DNA of 64,000 bases, taken from assembly GCA_965117025.1 (NCBI GenBank), contig OZ220746.1, positions 1,674,001-1,738,000 on the forward strand. The letters are read 5' to 3'. A program made the translations under genes and the position numbers. Within the stretch, counting starts at the first letter, position 1. Every line of letters begins with the position of its first letter. This DNA comes from VXPQ01 sp965117025 (GTDB taxonomy: Bacteria; Bacteroidota; Rhodothermia; Rhodothermales; VXPQ01). The notes under the pieces are model-generated. The model was not told where the DNA came from. It ran no database searches and saw only the letters and a program-made list of their open reading frames with translations. Shown in pieces: positions 1 to 8,905 of the stretch.

Positions 1-519
1 GTAGGCACAAAAAAACAGGCCAGGGAAACGGTCCGTAACTATGCGGTGTCGTGCGATTCTCCGTACGTGGTTGAACGCTGGCTTGGCGGGACACTGACGA
101 ATTTTCAGACTATTCGCGGGAGCATCCGGCGAATGGACGAACTGGCCCGATTCGAGGAAGGCGAATCTTTCCAGACGCTCAAGAAAAAGGAGCGGTTGAT
201 GCATACCCGAGAACACGAAAAACTCGTGAAGGTGCTCAGCGGCATAGCCACCATGCCGCGTCTGCCGGGAGCGGTTTTCGTGGTGGATATCAATCGGGAA
301 CACATTGCTGTAAAGGAGGCGCGCAAACTTGGCATACCGATCATTGCAATGATCGATACGAACTGCGATCCGGACCTGGTAGATTACCCGATCCCGGCCA
401 ACGACGACGCGCTCAAGTCGATCCAGCTTGTTACCTCCGTCATCGCCAACGCAGTGAACGAAGGCAAGCGGACGAAAGAAACCAGGGAAGCCCACGAAGA
501 CAACAAGCGGAAATCCTGA
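1..519 (+). CDS. rpsB: 30S ribosomal protein S2 (5' partial)
   Basis: The reading frame is open from base 1, so the N-terminus lies outside the window. The visible 172 residues include the S2 signatures VERWLGGTLTNF near the start and PGAVFVVDI followed by AIDTNCDPDLVDYPIP. S2 binds the 30S head/body junction late in subunit assembly. The C-terminus is a charged tail rich in K and E. It is followed after 72 bases by tsf, the standard rpsB-tsf order, and then pyrH and frr, so this is a translation-coupled operon. Only the missing 5' end is uncertain. Confidence 0.97.
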   Translation, partial: VGTKKQARETVRNYAVSCDSPYVVERWLGGTLTNFQTIRGSIRRMDELARFEEGESFQTLKKKERLMHTREHEKLVKVLSGIATMPRLPGAVFVVDINREHIAVKEARKLGIPIIAMIDTNCDPDLVDYPIPANDDALKSIQLVTSVIANAVNEGKRTKETREAHEDNKRKS

Positions 520-591
520 GAAACCGGCGATCCTCGCAGCCGCACGGATCGCTCCTCTGGAGAAATTCCTATTTGAAGACAAAAAACGACC

Positions 592-1422
592 ATGACTATA
601 ACGGCAGCCGACGTCAAGAAACTCCGTGAAATCACGGGAGTCGGCATGATGGACTGCAAAAAAGCGCTCCAGGAAGCGAACGGCGATCTGGAAGCCGCCG
701 TGGATATTCTGCGCAAAAAAGGACAGAAGGTGGCGGAGAAACGAGCCGCTCGAGAAGCCAATGAGGGTCTCGTGGTAGCTGCGCTTTCCGACAACGGGAA
801 AAGAGGGGCGCTCCTCGAACTCAATTGCGAAACCGACTTCGTCGCAAGAAACGAGGAGTTTAGACAACTCGCCGAAGCAATTGCCCGGATCGTACTGGAA
901 AAAGCCCCGCAAAGCACCGATGCATTGCAAGGTGTCGAGTTCGCGGAGGGCCGGACTGTGGAACAGACTCTGGTGGAAGCAACCGGAAAAATCGGCGAAA
1001 AGATTGTCGCGCGCCGGTTTGTCCTGCTTGAAAGCAAGGACGGGCAAATCGTTGCCTATATTCACCCGGGCTCCCGTCTCGGTGTGCTTGTGGATATGTA
1101 CGGTAACGGTCAGGTGGAAGACGCCGGAACTGACGTGGCCATGCAGGTGGCCGCCATGAATCCCGTCGCTACTACCAAGGAAGATGTTCCCGAGAGCGTC
1201 AAAGAGAAAGAGCTTGAGATTGCGCGGGAATCCGCCCGGAACGAAGGCAAGCCGGATCACATTATTGACCGGATCGCCACCGGTAAGCTGGAACGGTACT
1301 ACAAGGATCATGTGCTGGTTGAACAACCTTTCGTCAAGGATTCCTCGATGAGTGTAAAGGCGATGCTGCACAAGGCGGAGGCTGGCGTACGTCGGTTCGC
1401 TCGTTTCGCACTGGGAGAATAA
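592..1422 (+). CDS. tsf: Elongation factor Ts
   Basis: This is a 276-residue guanine-nucleotide exchange factor for EF-Tu. The N-terminal UBA-like domain carries the family motif TGVGMMDCKKAL at about residues 17-28. The core dimerisation region carries the signature ELNCETDFVARN at about 79-90. The C-terminal part (residues 200-276) is the second core subdomain and dimer helix. Length agrees with Bacteroidota EF-Ts. It sits between rpsB and pyrH and is probably cotranscribed with both, with 20 bases to pyrH. The start is the first in-frame ATG before the UBA domain. Confidence 0.97.
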   Translation: MTITAADVKKLREITGVGMMDCKKALQEANGDLEAAVDILRKKGQKVAEKRAAREANEGLVVAALSDNGKRGALLELNCETDFVARNEEFRQLAEAIARIVLEKAPQSTDALQGVEFAEGRTVEQTLVEATGKIGEKIVARRFVLLESKDGQIVAYIHPGSRLGVLVDMYGNGQVEDAGTDVAMQVAAMNPVATTKEDVPESVKEKELEIARESARNEGKPDHIIDRIATGKLERYYKDHVLVEQPFVKDSSMSVKAMLHKAEAGVRRFARFALGE

Positions 1423-1442
1423 TCTCCTGACCCCCTGAAATC

Positions 1443-2195
1443 ATGGCAAGCGATACGCATCGGAGCGCATACAAGCGTATTCTGCTCAAACTGAGTGGGG
1501 AAGCGTTGCTGGGCGCCCGATCTTACGGCATTGATCCCGATGTGCTTGCCGGATACGCCCGGGAGATCGAAACCATTGTGGAACGCGGGATAGAGGTGGC
1601 CGTCGTGATCGGCGGCGGCAACATTTTTCGCGGTGTTCGAACCGCCCATGCCGGCATGACCCGTGCCCATGCCGATTACATGGGCATGCTCGCTACGATG
1701 ATCAATGCCATGGCGCTGCAAGACGCACTTGAGCAAGCAGGCCTCCAGACGCGGTTGCAATCCAGCATAAAGATGGAGGAGATCGCCGAACCGTTCATCC
1801 GCCGCCGGGCTATTCGCCATCTGGAAAAAGGACGGGTGGTCATTTTCGGCGCCGGCACCGGGAACCCATACTTTACGACCGACACGGCTGCTGCGCTTCG
1901 GGCGCTCGAAATCGAAGCCGATGTCCTCCTGAAGGGTACGCGTGTCGCCGGTATTTTTTCGGCGGATCCCGAAGCCGATCCGGATGCGAAAATGTACGAT
2001 GAAATTGCCGGGGACGAGGTCATTCGCAGAGATCTGCGCATCATGGATATCACTGCCTTCACCCTCTGCCGTGAATCGAAATTGCCGATCCTTGTGTTCA
2101 ATGTGAACGAGCCGGGCAATCTGCAGAGTATCGTCTCCGGCAAGCGCATCGGCACCGTCGTATACTGGAACGAGAACCCGGCGGCAGCGACCTGA
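1443..2195 (+). CDS. pyrH: Uridylate kinase (UMP kinase)
   Basis: This 250-residue amino-acid-kinase-fold enzyme phosphorylates UMP to UDP in pyrimidine nucleotide synthesis. The N-terminal ILLKLSGEALLG phosphate-binding strand (about residues 14-25) and the VVIGGGNIFRG loop (about 54-64) are both present, as is GTGNPYFTTDTAA in the UMP/ATP site near residues 139-151. It follows tsf and precedes frr, the widely conserved order. A short N-terminal extension precedes the kinase domain. Allosteric control by GTP/UTP is typical of the family but cannot be read from the sequence. Confidence 0.97.
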   Translation: MASDTHRSAYKRILLKLSGEALLGARSYGIDPDVLAGYAREIETIVERGIEVAVVIGGGNIFRGVRTAHAGMTRAHADYMGMLATMINAMALQDALEQAGLQTRLQSSIKMEEIAEPFIRRRAIRHLEKGRVVIFGAGTGNPYFTTDTAAALRALEIEADVLLKGTRVAGIFSADPEADPDAKMYDEIAGDEVIRRDLRIMDITAFTLCRESKLPILVFNVNEPGNLQSIVSGKRIGTVVYWNENPAAAT

Positions 2196-2248
2196 AGGCT
2201 TGAGGGATATGCAGGAACGAAAATGTTCTCCTTCACACGATTCCAGCC

Positions 2249-2818
2249 ATGATCAATGAGCATCTCAAGGCGCTCCTGCAGGAGGCCGAAGAACACATGG
2301 AGAAAAGTCTCGAATGGTTGCGAGGCGAACTGCACGTCATCCGGGCGGGGCGAGCCACACCGGCCATGATCGACAACCTGCGGGTGGACTACTATGGCTC
2401 CCAGACTCCGCTGAACCAGATTGCGAGCATCGGCGCCCCGCAGCCCGACCTGCTTACCGTACAACCATGGGATCGGAGTGCGCTCGAAGCGATCGAAAAA
2501 AGCATTATAGCATCGAATACGGGTCTCAATCCGTCGAACGACGGGACCATGATTCGCATCCCGGTACCGCCGCTTTCGGAGGAGCGACGGCGTGACCTCG
2601 TCAAAACGGCAAAAAGCCGAGGGGAAGACGCTAAAATCGGCATTCGCAATATTCGCCGGGACATCAAGGACAAAATGCGCAAAATGGGCGAGGCGGAGCA
2701 TATTCCGGAAGACATGCTGTTTGAGGGGGGCGAGCAACTACAGGATATCACGGATCGTTTGACAGGTCTTGTTGACTCGCTTACCGCCCGCAAGGAAGAA
2801 GAAATCATGGAGGTATAA
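2249..2818 (+). CDS. frr: Ribosome recycling factor
   Basis: A 189-residue RRF that, with EF-G, splits post-termination ribosomes. The helical domain I opens with a family-typical segment, LRGELHVIRAGRATPAMID at about residues 25-43. The small beta domain II follows, with VDYYGSQTPLNQIA and TVQPWD. The C-terminal helices contain the conserved SEERRRDLVK stretch. Length is close to the usual 185. It is the last protein gene of the rpsB-tsf-pyrH-frr block, and a tRNA-Ser gene begins about 95 bases downstream. Confidence 0.97.
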   Translation: MINEHLKALLQEAEEHMEKSLEWLRGELHVIRAGRATPAMIDNLRVDYYGSQTPLNQIASIGAPQPDLLTVQPWDRSALEAIEKSIIASNTGLNPSNDGTMIRIPVPPLSEERRRDLVKTAKSRGEDAKIGIRNIRRDIKDKMRKMGEAEHIPEDMLFEGGEQLQDITDRLTGLVDSLTARKEEEIMEV

Positions 2819-2913
2819 TCCGGCCTTGCATCAGGCAACACAGCCCTGGCACAGCAATATCCCGGAACGAACTCCGTGGCTTTTCAAGTACAAGCGACCG
2901 TTTACCATGCCCC

Positions 2914-3004
<91 letters not shown>

Positions 3005-3084
3005 CTGTTTCTGCAGCCGGACCGGATGAAACCGAACCGAAAAATTTCGGACCGCGCCCATTGCTTATCTGAATACCCGCCTCC

Positions 3085-3966
3085 ATGATACACAGCATGA
3101 CCGGTTTTGGTCTTGGCGAAGCGGAGGTAAACGGCACGTCGTCGACCGTCGAACTTCGTTCGGTCAACAATCGCTTCTGCGAAGTATCCGTACGCCTGCC
3201 GCGCAGCCTGAGCGAATACGAATCGGAAGTCCAGGCCCGCATTAAAAAGAATTTCGCACGGGGCCGGATCACCGCCCGAATTCAGGTAGAGACGGCACGA
3301 GACCAACTCGCTTCTCTCAGGATAAACCCCGAAGGGGTGAGGCACTGCATGGAACTGCTGAATGAGTTGCGTGACACGGCCGGGCTAAACGAACCGGTGC
3401 GGCTCAAGCATCTTTTGAGATATTCCGATATTTTCCAGACGACGGAGGTCTCGCCCGAAGAAACGATCCAAAGCTGGAACGCCTCGGAACAGGCGCTCGA
3501 CAAGGCTATAGCCAACCTGCAAGCCATGCGGCGTCTCGAAGGAGACGCCCTTCTGACAGATATGGAACAACGGCTACAAGCGATCGACCTGCTGCTGGAG
3601 CAGGCCGAAGCCCTCGCGCCAAAGCGAGTCGAGGGCGCACGGGAGCGGCTGCGCCAGCGGGTCGCCGACGTGCTCGAAGACAACCGTATCGACCCCCACC
3701 GCCTGGAACTGGAGATAGCGATACTGGCCGAGCGCCTGGACGTTACCGAGGAGTGCGTGCGCCTGAAATCTCACTTGAACCTTTTCCGGAAGTGCCTCGC
3801 AAGCGAGCATGCAGAAGGCCGCAAGCTTAATTTCATTGCACAGGAAATACATCGTGAAGTGAATACACTCGGATCCAAATCCGGAGACACAGAGATTGCC
3901 TACCTTGCAGTAGCCATGAAAGACGAACTGGAAAAAATTCGCGAGCAAGCACAGAACGTGGAATGA
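3085..3966 (+). CDS. YicC/YloC family endoribonuclease
   Basis: A 293-residue protein beginning with the family signature MIHSMTGFG and continuing into the N-terminal YicC domain (VELRSVNNRFCEVSVRLP at about 22-39). The C-terminal DUF1732-type region ends with conserved helices containing EGRKLNFIAQEIHREVNTLGSK split across residues 244-265. Characterised members are RNA-binding endoribonucleases linked to RNA turnover and stationary-phase fitness. The gene overlaps gmk by four bases, and YicC-Gmk-RpoZ is a common bacterial arrangement, so they are probably translationally coupled. Confidence 0.93.
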   Translation: MIHSMTGFGLGEAEVNGTSSTVELRSVNNRFCEVSVRLPRSLSEYESEVQARIKKNFARGRITARIQVETARDQLASLRINPEGVRHCMELLNELRDTAGLNEPVRLKHLLRYSDIFQTTEVSPEETIQSWNASEQALDKAIANLQAMRRLEGDALLTDMEQRLQAIDLLLEQAEALAPKRVEGARERLRQRVADVLEDNRIDPHRLELEIAILAERLDVTEECVRLKSHLNLFRKCLASEHAEGRKLNFIAQEIHREVNTLGSKSGDTEIAYLAVAMKDELEKIREQAQNVE

Positions 3967-4541
3967 AACCTCCCGACCACAACCCGCGCATTGTGGTGCT
4001 CACGGCCCCCAGCGGTTCCGGTAAAACGACCATAGCCAACCGGATCATGGCCGCCATACCGGTATTTCGCTTCTCGGTATCGGCCACCACGCGGCCCCGG
4101 CGTCCTGACGAAGAGGATGGCAAAGACTACCACTTTCTTTCACATCAGGAATTCCAGGCGCGTATTCACTCCGGCGAGATGCTCGAACATGAAGAGGTGT
4201 ATCCGGGACGTTTGTACGGTACGCTGCGGTCCGAACTGGAAGGCGCCAGCACTGAAAAACCGGTCCTGCTCGATATTGACATTGACGGCGCCTTCAAAAT
4301 AAAGAACATCTTCGGCAACGATGCGCTTATCGTTTTTATTCGGCCCCCATCTTTGAGAGAACTCGGACGGCGCCTCCGGGAACGCGCCACGGAAAACGAA
4401 GAAACCATTCGAGTCCGGCTTGACCGGGCGCGCCGGGAACTCGATGCTGCCAGGAAAGCGGACAAGGTTATCGAAAACGACGATATTGAGCGAGCGGTTA
4501 AGGAAACCTTGCGTGTGGTCCGCCGGTTTATCAAAGGTTGA
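3963..4541 (+). CDS. gmk: Guanylate kinase
   Basis: A 192-residue kinase converting GMP to GDP with ATP. The P-loop SGSGKTTIANRI lies at about residues 17-28. It is followed by the GMP-binding motif SVSATTRPRRPDE and the GKDYHFLS stretch, then the LLDIDIDGAFKIK strand. The lid region contains RLRERATENEETIRVRL. The ATG overlaps the stop of the YicC gene, which fixes the start well. Gmk next to RpoZ ties purine nucleotide supply to transcription genes in many bacteria. Confidence 0.97.
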   Translation: MKPPDHNPRIVVLTAPSGSGKTTIANRIMAAIPVFRFSVSATTRPRRPDEEDGKDYHFLSHQEFQARIHSGEMLEHEEVYPGRLYGTLRSELEGASTEKPVLLDIDIDGAFKIKNIFGNDALIVFIRPPSLRELGRRLRERATENEETIRVRLDRARRELDAARKADKVIENDDIERAVKETLRVVRRFIKG

Positions 4542-4580
4542 ATTACGGAAATTCCTGAAAATGCATACAGGGGCCCTCCC

Positions 4581-4898
4581 ATGGGAATGAAGACCATAGA
4601 CATCGAAAACCTCACGGCACAGAGTAACAATGTGTACGAAACCGTCGTGGTGCTTTCGAAACGTGCACGTCAAGTAGCCTCACGACAGAAGGCTGAACTT
4701 GACGAAAAGCTGGCGTATTACGAGGGCTTTACATCCGAGATGGACAATCTCCGGATGCAGGAAGAACAGGCTCGTGTATCGCTGGAATACGAGAAGCGCC
4801 CCAAGCCCTCCGAGATCGCTATCGGCGAGCTGGAGGCAAACGAAATTTACTTCCGGAATCCCGACAACGAAGACTTGTCCGGAGCACTTCCCGGCTGA
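4581..4898 (+). CDS. rpoZ: DNA-directed RNA polymerase omega subunit, Bacteroidota type
   Basis: A 105-residue small acidic protein with the RpoZ-like segment NVYETVVVLSKRARQVASRQ near residues 17-36, which contacts the beta' C-terminal region. The tail LEYEKRPKPSEIAIGELEAN resembles the Bacteroidota form rather than the proteobacterial one. Its position between gmk and coaBC is the standard omega locus. An upstream in-frame ATG two codons before MKTID gives the same protein apart from two residues. Assigned from conserved context plus motif, as the family is divergent. Confidence 0.88.
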   Translation: MGMKTIDIENLTAQSNNVYETVVVLSKRARQVASRQKAELDEKLAYYEGFTSEMDNLRMQEEQARVSLEYEKRPKPSEIAIGELEANEIYFRNPDNEDLSGALPG

Positions 4899-4949
4899 GC
4901 GCCTCTCTCTGCAGGCGCTCCAGTACATTCCGGGCCTTTCGGTGAGACC

Positions 4950-6203
4950 ATGACGGCCAGCAAGCCATATGCCGAACTGCACGGGCGGCATATCCTGCTC
5001 GGCGTCACAGGTGGTATTGCTGCATACAAGTCCGTCGAACTCGTGCGCCTGCTGAAGAAAGCAGGGGCAGATGTTCAGGTCCTGATGACGCCGGACGCAG
5101 CCCGCTTCATTACCCCGTTGACACTGGGCACGGTATCGGGACACCCCGTCCTTACGGATATCTTCCCCGAGGCGGAGGATGGATCATGGACCCGGCACAT
5201 TTCTCTCGGTCACTGGGCAGATGTCTTTGTCATTGCCCCGGCGACCGCGCAGACGCTGGCCAAAATGGCGTGGGGATTCTGCGACAACATCCTTACGGCC
5301 ACCGCGCTTGCCGCCCGGTGCCCGCTACTCGTCTGCCCTGCCATGGACGAGGACATGCTGGTCCATCCGGCCACGCAGCGTAACCTGGAGGCGCTTCGGG
5401 CCTACGGACATGTCCTGATGTCCCCAACCTACGGCCCTCTTGCAAGCGGACTGGTGGGTCAAGGCCGCTTGCCGGAGCCGGAAGAGATCATGCAGCGCAT
5501 TATCGAAATGATCGCTGCAGACAAGGAAAGCGACGATCCTGCACCTCGTGATCTCGAAAACATACGGGTGCTCGTAACGGCCGGACCTACCCGGGAGCAT
5601 GTAGACCCGGTACGTTTTCTCAGCAATCCCTCCTCCGGCAAGATGGGTTTTGCCCTCGCGGAAGCGGCTGCCCGGCGCGGAGCGGCAGTCACACTGATTT
5701 GCGGGCCGGCGCACCTCGAGACCCCCCTGCATGTGGAACGAATCAATGTGGAAAGCGCCGAGGAAATGCACGACGCCGTCATGGCGCATCGCGAAGCGGA
5801 TATTGTGATCATGGCCGCCGCTGTCGCGGATTACGCCCCCATGGAACGCGCCACGAAAAAAATCAAAAAAGGAAGCGGTAATATGGTGTTGCACTTGCGG
5901 CGCACACCGGATATTCTTTATGCATTGCAAGAACGTCGGGCCGAGGGGCAGCTTCTTGTGGGCTTCGCCATGGAAACCAGCGAGGGACTGAAAAACGCGC
6001 GCAAAAAGCTCCACGAAAAAAACATGGACTGGATTGTGCTCAACATGCTTACTGCTGAATCAGGATTCGAAACGGAAACCAATCGGATCACATTGCTCAA
6101 CCGCAATGGGCACAAGGAGGCGCTTCCCGTGATGAGCAAACGGGAAGCCGCAGAAATCATTCTGGATCGCATTACTTCGACTTCGGATCGGCCTGCGGCG
6201 TAA
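4950..6203 (+). CDS. coaBC: Bifunctional phosphopantothenoylcysteine decarboxylase / phosphopantothenate-cysteine ligase
   Basis: A 417-residue two-domain enzyme of coenzyme A synthesis. Residues about 1-185 form the FMN-dependent CoaC domain, with GVTGGIAAYKSVELVRLL, the active-site His in SLGHWAD, and the substrate loop PAMDEDMLVHPAT. Here D replaces the N of the classic PxMNxxMW motif and L replaces its W. Residues about 200-417 form the CTP-dependent CoaB domain, with VLVTAGPTREHVDPVRFL, NPSSGKMG and MAAAVADYAP. It lies 51 bases after rpoZ in the same direction. Confidence 0.96.
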   Translation: MTASKPYAELHGRHILLGVTGGIAAYKSVELVRLLKKAGADVQVLMTPDAARFITPLTLGTVSGHPVLTDIFPEAEDGSWTRHISLGHWADVFVIAPATAQTLAKMAWGFCDNILTATALAARCPLLVCPAMDEDMLVHPATQRNLEALRAYGHVLMSPTYGPLASGLVGQGRLPEPEEIMQRIIEMIAADKESDDPAPRDLENIRVLVTAGPTREHVDPVRFLSNPSSGKMGFALAEAAARRGAAVTLICGPAHLETPLHVERINVESAEEMHDAVMAHREADIVIMAAAVADYAPMERATKKIKKGSGNMVLHLRRTPDILYALQERRAEGQLLVGFAMETSEGLKNARKKLHEKNMDWIVLNMLTAESGFETETNRITLLNRNGHKEALPVMSKREAAEIILDRITSTSDRPAA

Positions 6204-6273
6204 CGACCCGGCGGACAAAACCCCGGTATCGATCCCGGCCGCCAGTCCCGACTCGACGAAGGCTCATGACTTC

Positions 6274-7146
6274 ATGCCAGCAATGTCCCTTCTTGAAGAA
6301 CTGAAAACCATCATCGAACACGAACAATGCCTCGCCGGTCCTTTCGTACCGCTTCCGCATCCTGGCAAGGGGGACGACAGGCGCACGTCGGCATCCGATC
6401 GCAAACCCTCCGAAATGGCCCGTAACACTTCTTCCCCGGCGAGCAGGATGACGCCTCCCGAAAATGCCAGCGGCGATCTGTTCGGCAACAGGCCCGTTTC
6501 GGGGCCCGGGATCGGTAACAGCCAATCCCCCTATGCGCGCATTCATGCGCGTATCCCGGAGGAATCCCCACTGCACGAGATGAATACGCTGGGGGAAGTA
6601 GAGGCGTTCGTACGCGACAATGTGCTCATTCCACTGGATAAAACCCGCAAAAACCCGGTGTTCGGCACCGGAAATCCGGATGCAGACCTCATGGTCATCG
6701 GAGAAGCGCCGGGAGCGGACGAGGATGCCCAGGGAGAACCTTTCGTGGGGCGCGCCGGCATGTTGCTGAACAAGATCCTGGCGGCGATCCACTTCGCGCG
6801 CGAAGAGGTCTACATAGCAAACATTCTGAAGAGCCGCCCGCCGAACAATCGGAATCCGCTTGCAGGGGAAGTGAAAGCGCACGCTCCGATTCTCTTCAAG
6901 CAGATCGCTCTGATTCAACCCAAAATCCTCCTCTGCGTCGGTAAGACTGCGGCAACCACGTTGCTGGATCGGCAGGATTCCCTGGGAGCCATGAGGCAAA
7001 AATTTCACGACTTTCATGGCCTTCCGCTGCTTGTTACCTATCACCCGGCGGCACTGCTGCGTAATCCCGGATGGAAACGACCTGCCTGGGAGGATGTACA
7101 GATGCTTCGCGAACGCTACGATCAGTTGACGGGAAGCGCGGCCTGA
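6274..7146 (+). CDS. Uracil-DNA glycosylase, family 4-like, lacking Fe-S cysteines
   Basis: A 290-residue protein. The first 100 residues are low-complexity and proline/serine rich. The C-terminal 180 residues form the UDG domain with GEAPGADEDAQGEPFVGRAG (motif 1, catalytic region) and the HPAALLRNP motif. The family excises uracil from DNA in base-excision repair. Family 4 enzymes normally carry four cysteines for a 4Fe-4S cluster. Here the expected positions read LIPLDKTR, NILKSRPP and VKAHAP, with no cysteine. A cluster-free variant is inferred. It lies just upstream of dnaB. Confidence 0.88.
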   Translation: MPAMSLLEELKTIIEHEQCLAGPFVPLPHPGKGDDRRTSASDRKPSEMARNTSSPASRMTPPENASGDLFGNRPVSGPGIGNSQSPYARIHARIPEESPLHEMNTLGEVEAFVRDNVLIPLDKTRKNPVFGTGNPDADLMVIGEAPGADEDAQGEPFVGRAGMLLNKILAAIHFAREEVYIANILKSRPPNNRNPLAGEVKAHAPILFKQIALIQPKILLCVGKTAATTLLDRQDSLGAMRQKFHDFHGLPLLVTYHPAALLRNPGWKRPAWEDVQMLRERYDQLTGSAA

Positions 7147-7162
7147 CCGTCGATCCCGCATC

Positions 7163-8644
7163 ATGTACACGCCCCTTATGCCTGAACAGGAACAGTATTC
7201 TCCACCCATGGATGCCCCGCCGGGGGATAGGTCGGGCCCGCATCCCGGTGGGCGCGTGCCGCCGCAGGCCGTTGACATCGAGCAAGCCGTACTCGGGGCG
7301 GTTCTCCTGGAGCGCGACGCACTGCCGCAAACGATTGAAATCCTCTCCGAAGACAGTTTCTACGACGGAAGACACCGGAAAATCTTTGCAGCCTTCACAG
7401 AGCTTTTCAGGCAGGGCGTACCCATCGATTTAATCACCTTGACGGAGGAGCTCCGGCGACGCAAGGAGCTCGATAAAGTGGGCGGAGCGGATTATCTGAA
7501 CGAGCTCACAGCCCACATGAGCGCCGCTGCGAATGTCGAATACCATGCCCGCATCATTGCCCAGAAGCACTTGCTTCGGCAAATGATCGAAAAGATGACG
7601 ATGCTCATCCGGGATGCCTACGACCCGGGCACGGATACTTTCGAATTGCTCGACAAAGCCGAAACAGACATTTTTCAAATTTCGAACACGGATGTCCGGC
7701 GGCCGGCAGCGAAGGTGTCGGATATAATAAAAACCACCATAGAAAACCTTGAGGCCATTGATGGGCGGGAAGGGGGCGTGACCGGCGTTCCCAGCGGGTT
7801 TTCCCGCCTCGACGATTTGACGAGCGGCTGGCAACGGTCCGATCTGATCATTGTGGCTGCACGACCGTCAATGGGCAAAACCGCTCTCGCCCTGACCTGT
7901 GCACGCAATGCCGCTCTACACAGCAGATATCCTGCAGGTGTGGCGATTTTCTCCCTCGAAATGGGTGCAGAGCAGCTTGCCCTGCGCATGTTGACCTCGG
8001 AAGCACGTGTGGATTCGCAGGCCGCCCGTACGGGCCGCATGAAAGACAACGACTGGCAGAAACTTACCCGGGCGGCCGGTCGGCTGGCCGAGGCGCCCAT
8101 TTTCATTGACGATACGCCGGGACTATCCGTGCTGGAACTCCGGGCCAAGTGTCGGCGCCTCAAAGCCGAACATGACATCGGCCTGGTGATCGTCGATTAC
8201 CTGCAGCTTATGCATGTAGCCACGAATCAGCGCTATTCCAATCGGGAACAGGAAATTTCTCACATCAGCCGATCCATGAAGGCGTTGGCGAAGGAACTGG
8301 ACGTTCCCGTCATCGCCCTCTCGCAGCTTAGCCGCGCTGTCGAGACCCGTGGCGGCGACAAGCGGCCTCAACTCTCGGATCTGCGCGAAAGCGGGGCTAT
8401 CGAACAGGATGCGGATGTCGTATGCTTCATCTACCGCCCCGAGCGATACGACATCACCGTGGACGAACAGGGGAACTCCCTCGAAGGTATCGCCGAGATC
8501 ATTATCGGCAAGCAGCGTAACGGCCCGGTCGGCACATTACAGCTGTCTTTCATTAACCAGTATGCCCGGTTCGAAAGTCTGGCGACCTACTATCAGACCC
8601 CCGCGGAAGGAGATGGGGCAAGGGGGGAAGACGCTCCCTTCTAA
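7163..8644 (+). CDS. dnaB: Replicative DNA helicase DnaB
   Basis: A 493-residue hexameric 5'-3' helicase that unwinds the replication fork. The N-terminal domain begins at PPQAVDIEQAVLGAVLLE, after a short disordered leader rich in P and G. The C-terminal RecA-like domain contains Walker A in ARPSMGKTALALT (about 234-246), IFSLEMGAEQLALRML, Walker B VIVDYLQLM, and the SQLSRAVETR and DLRESGAIEQDADVV motifs. No intein is present. A second ATG five codons downstream is an alternative start. The gene ends just before a repeat element. Confidence 0.97.
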   Translation: MYTPLMPEQEQYSPPMDAPPGDRSGPHPGGRVPPQAVDIEQAVLGAVLLERDALPQTIEILSEDSFYDGRHRKIFAAFTELFRQGVPIDLITLTEELRRRKELDKVGGADYLNELTAHMSAAANVEYHARIIAQKHLLRQMIEKMTMLIRDAYDPGTDTFELLDKAETDIFQISNTDVRRPAAKVSDIIKTTIENLEAIDGREGGVTGVPSGFSRLDDLTSGWQRSDLIIVAARPSMGKTALALTCARNAALHSRYPAGVAIFSLEMGAEQLALRMLTSEARVDSQAARTGRMKDNDWQKLTRAAGRLAEAPIFIDDTPGLSVLELRAKCRRLKAEHDIGLVIVDYLQLMHVATNQRYSNREQEISHISRSMKALAKELDVPVIALSQLSRAVETRGGDKRPQLSDLRESGAIEQDADVVCFIYRPERYDITVDEQGNSLEGIAEIIIGKQRNGPVGTLQLSFINQYARFESLATYYQTPAEGDGARGEDAPF

Positions 8645-8649
8645 TTATA

Positions 8650-8836
8650 GGATACTCTGATCAAAACCACTTCGATCAGCGCTTCACGTTTGTACGTGAA
8701 GCGCCCTTCGGGAGACAGAGAGGGGCACGCTGGCCGCGTCATTCCTCATTATGTGGGACCTGCCACACTGCTTCGTCATTCCTTGCCAGCGCACCCCTCG
8801 CAGCCTCTGAGCTTTGCGGACTTAATCAGAGTATCC
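8650..8836. repeat. Structured inverted-repeat element, full copy 1
   Basis: A 187-base element bounded by GGATACTCTGATCAA at the left and its near-complement TTAATCAGAGTATCC at the right. Inside are a hairpin with 11-base arms GCGCTTCACGT (8679-8689) and ACGTGAAGCGC (8694-8704), and a second, imperfect stem around GGGGCACGCTGGC and GCCAGCGCACCCC. It is the reverse complement, with differences, of the element at 14583-14836. There is no coding capacity, so it is a MITE-like or structured-repeat element. It begins six bases after the dnaB stop. Confidence 0.85.
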
Positions 8837-8905
8837 TGCAGAAAGCCCGATCTGTCCGTGATTTTCCGCCGTGTGCAGCGGCAAGGGGTTGCGCTGCGGG
8901 AAATA

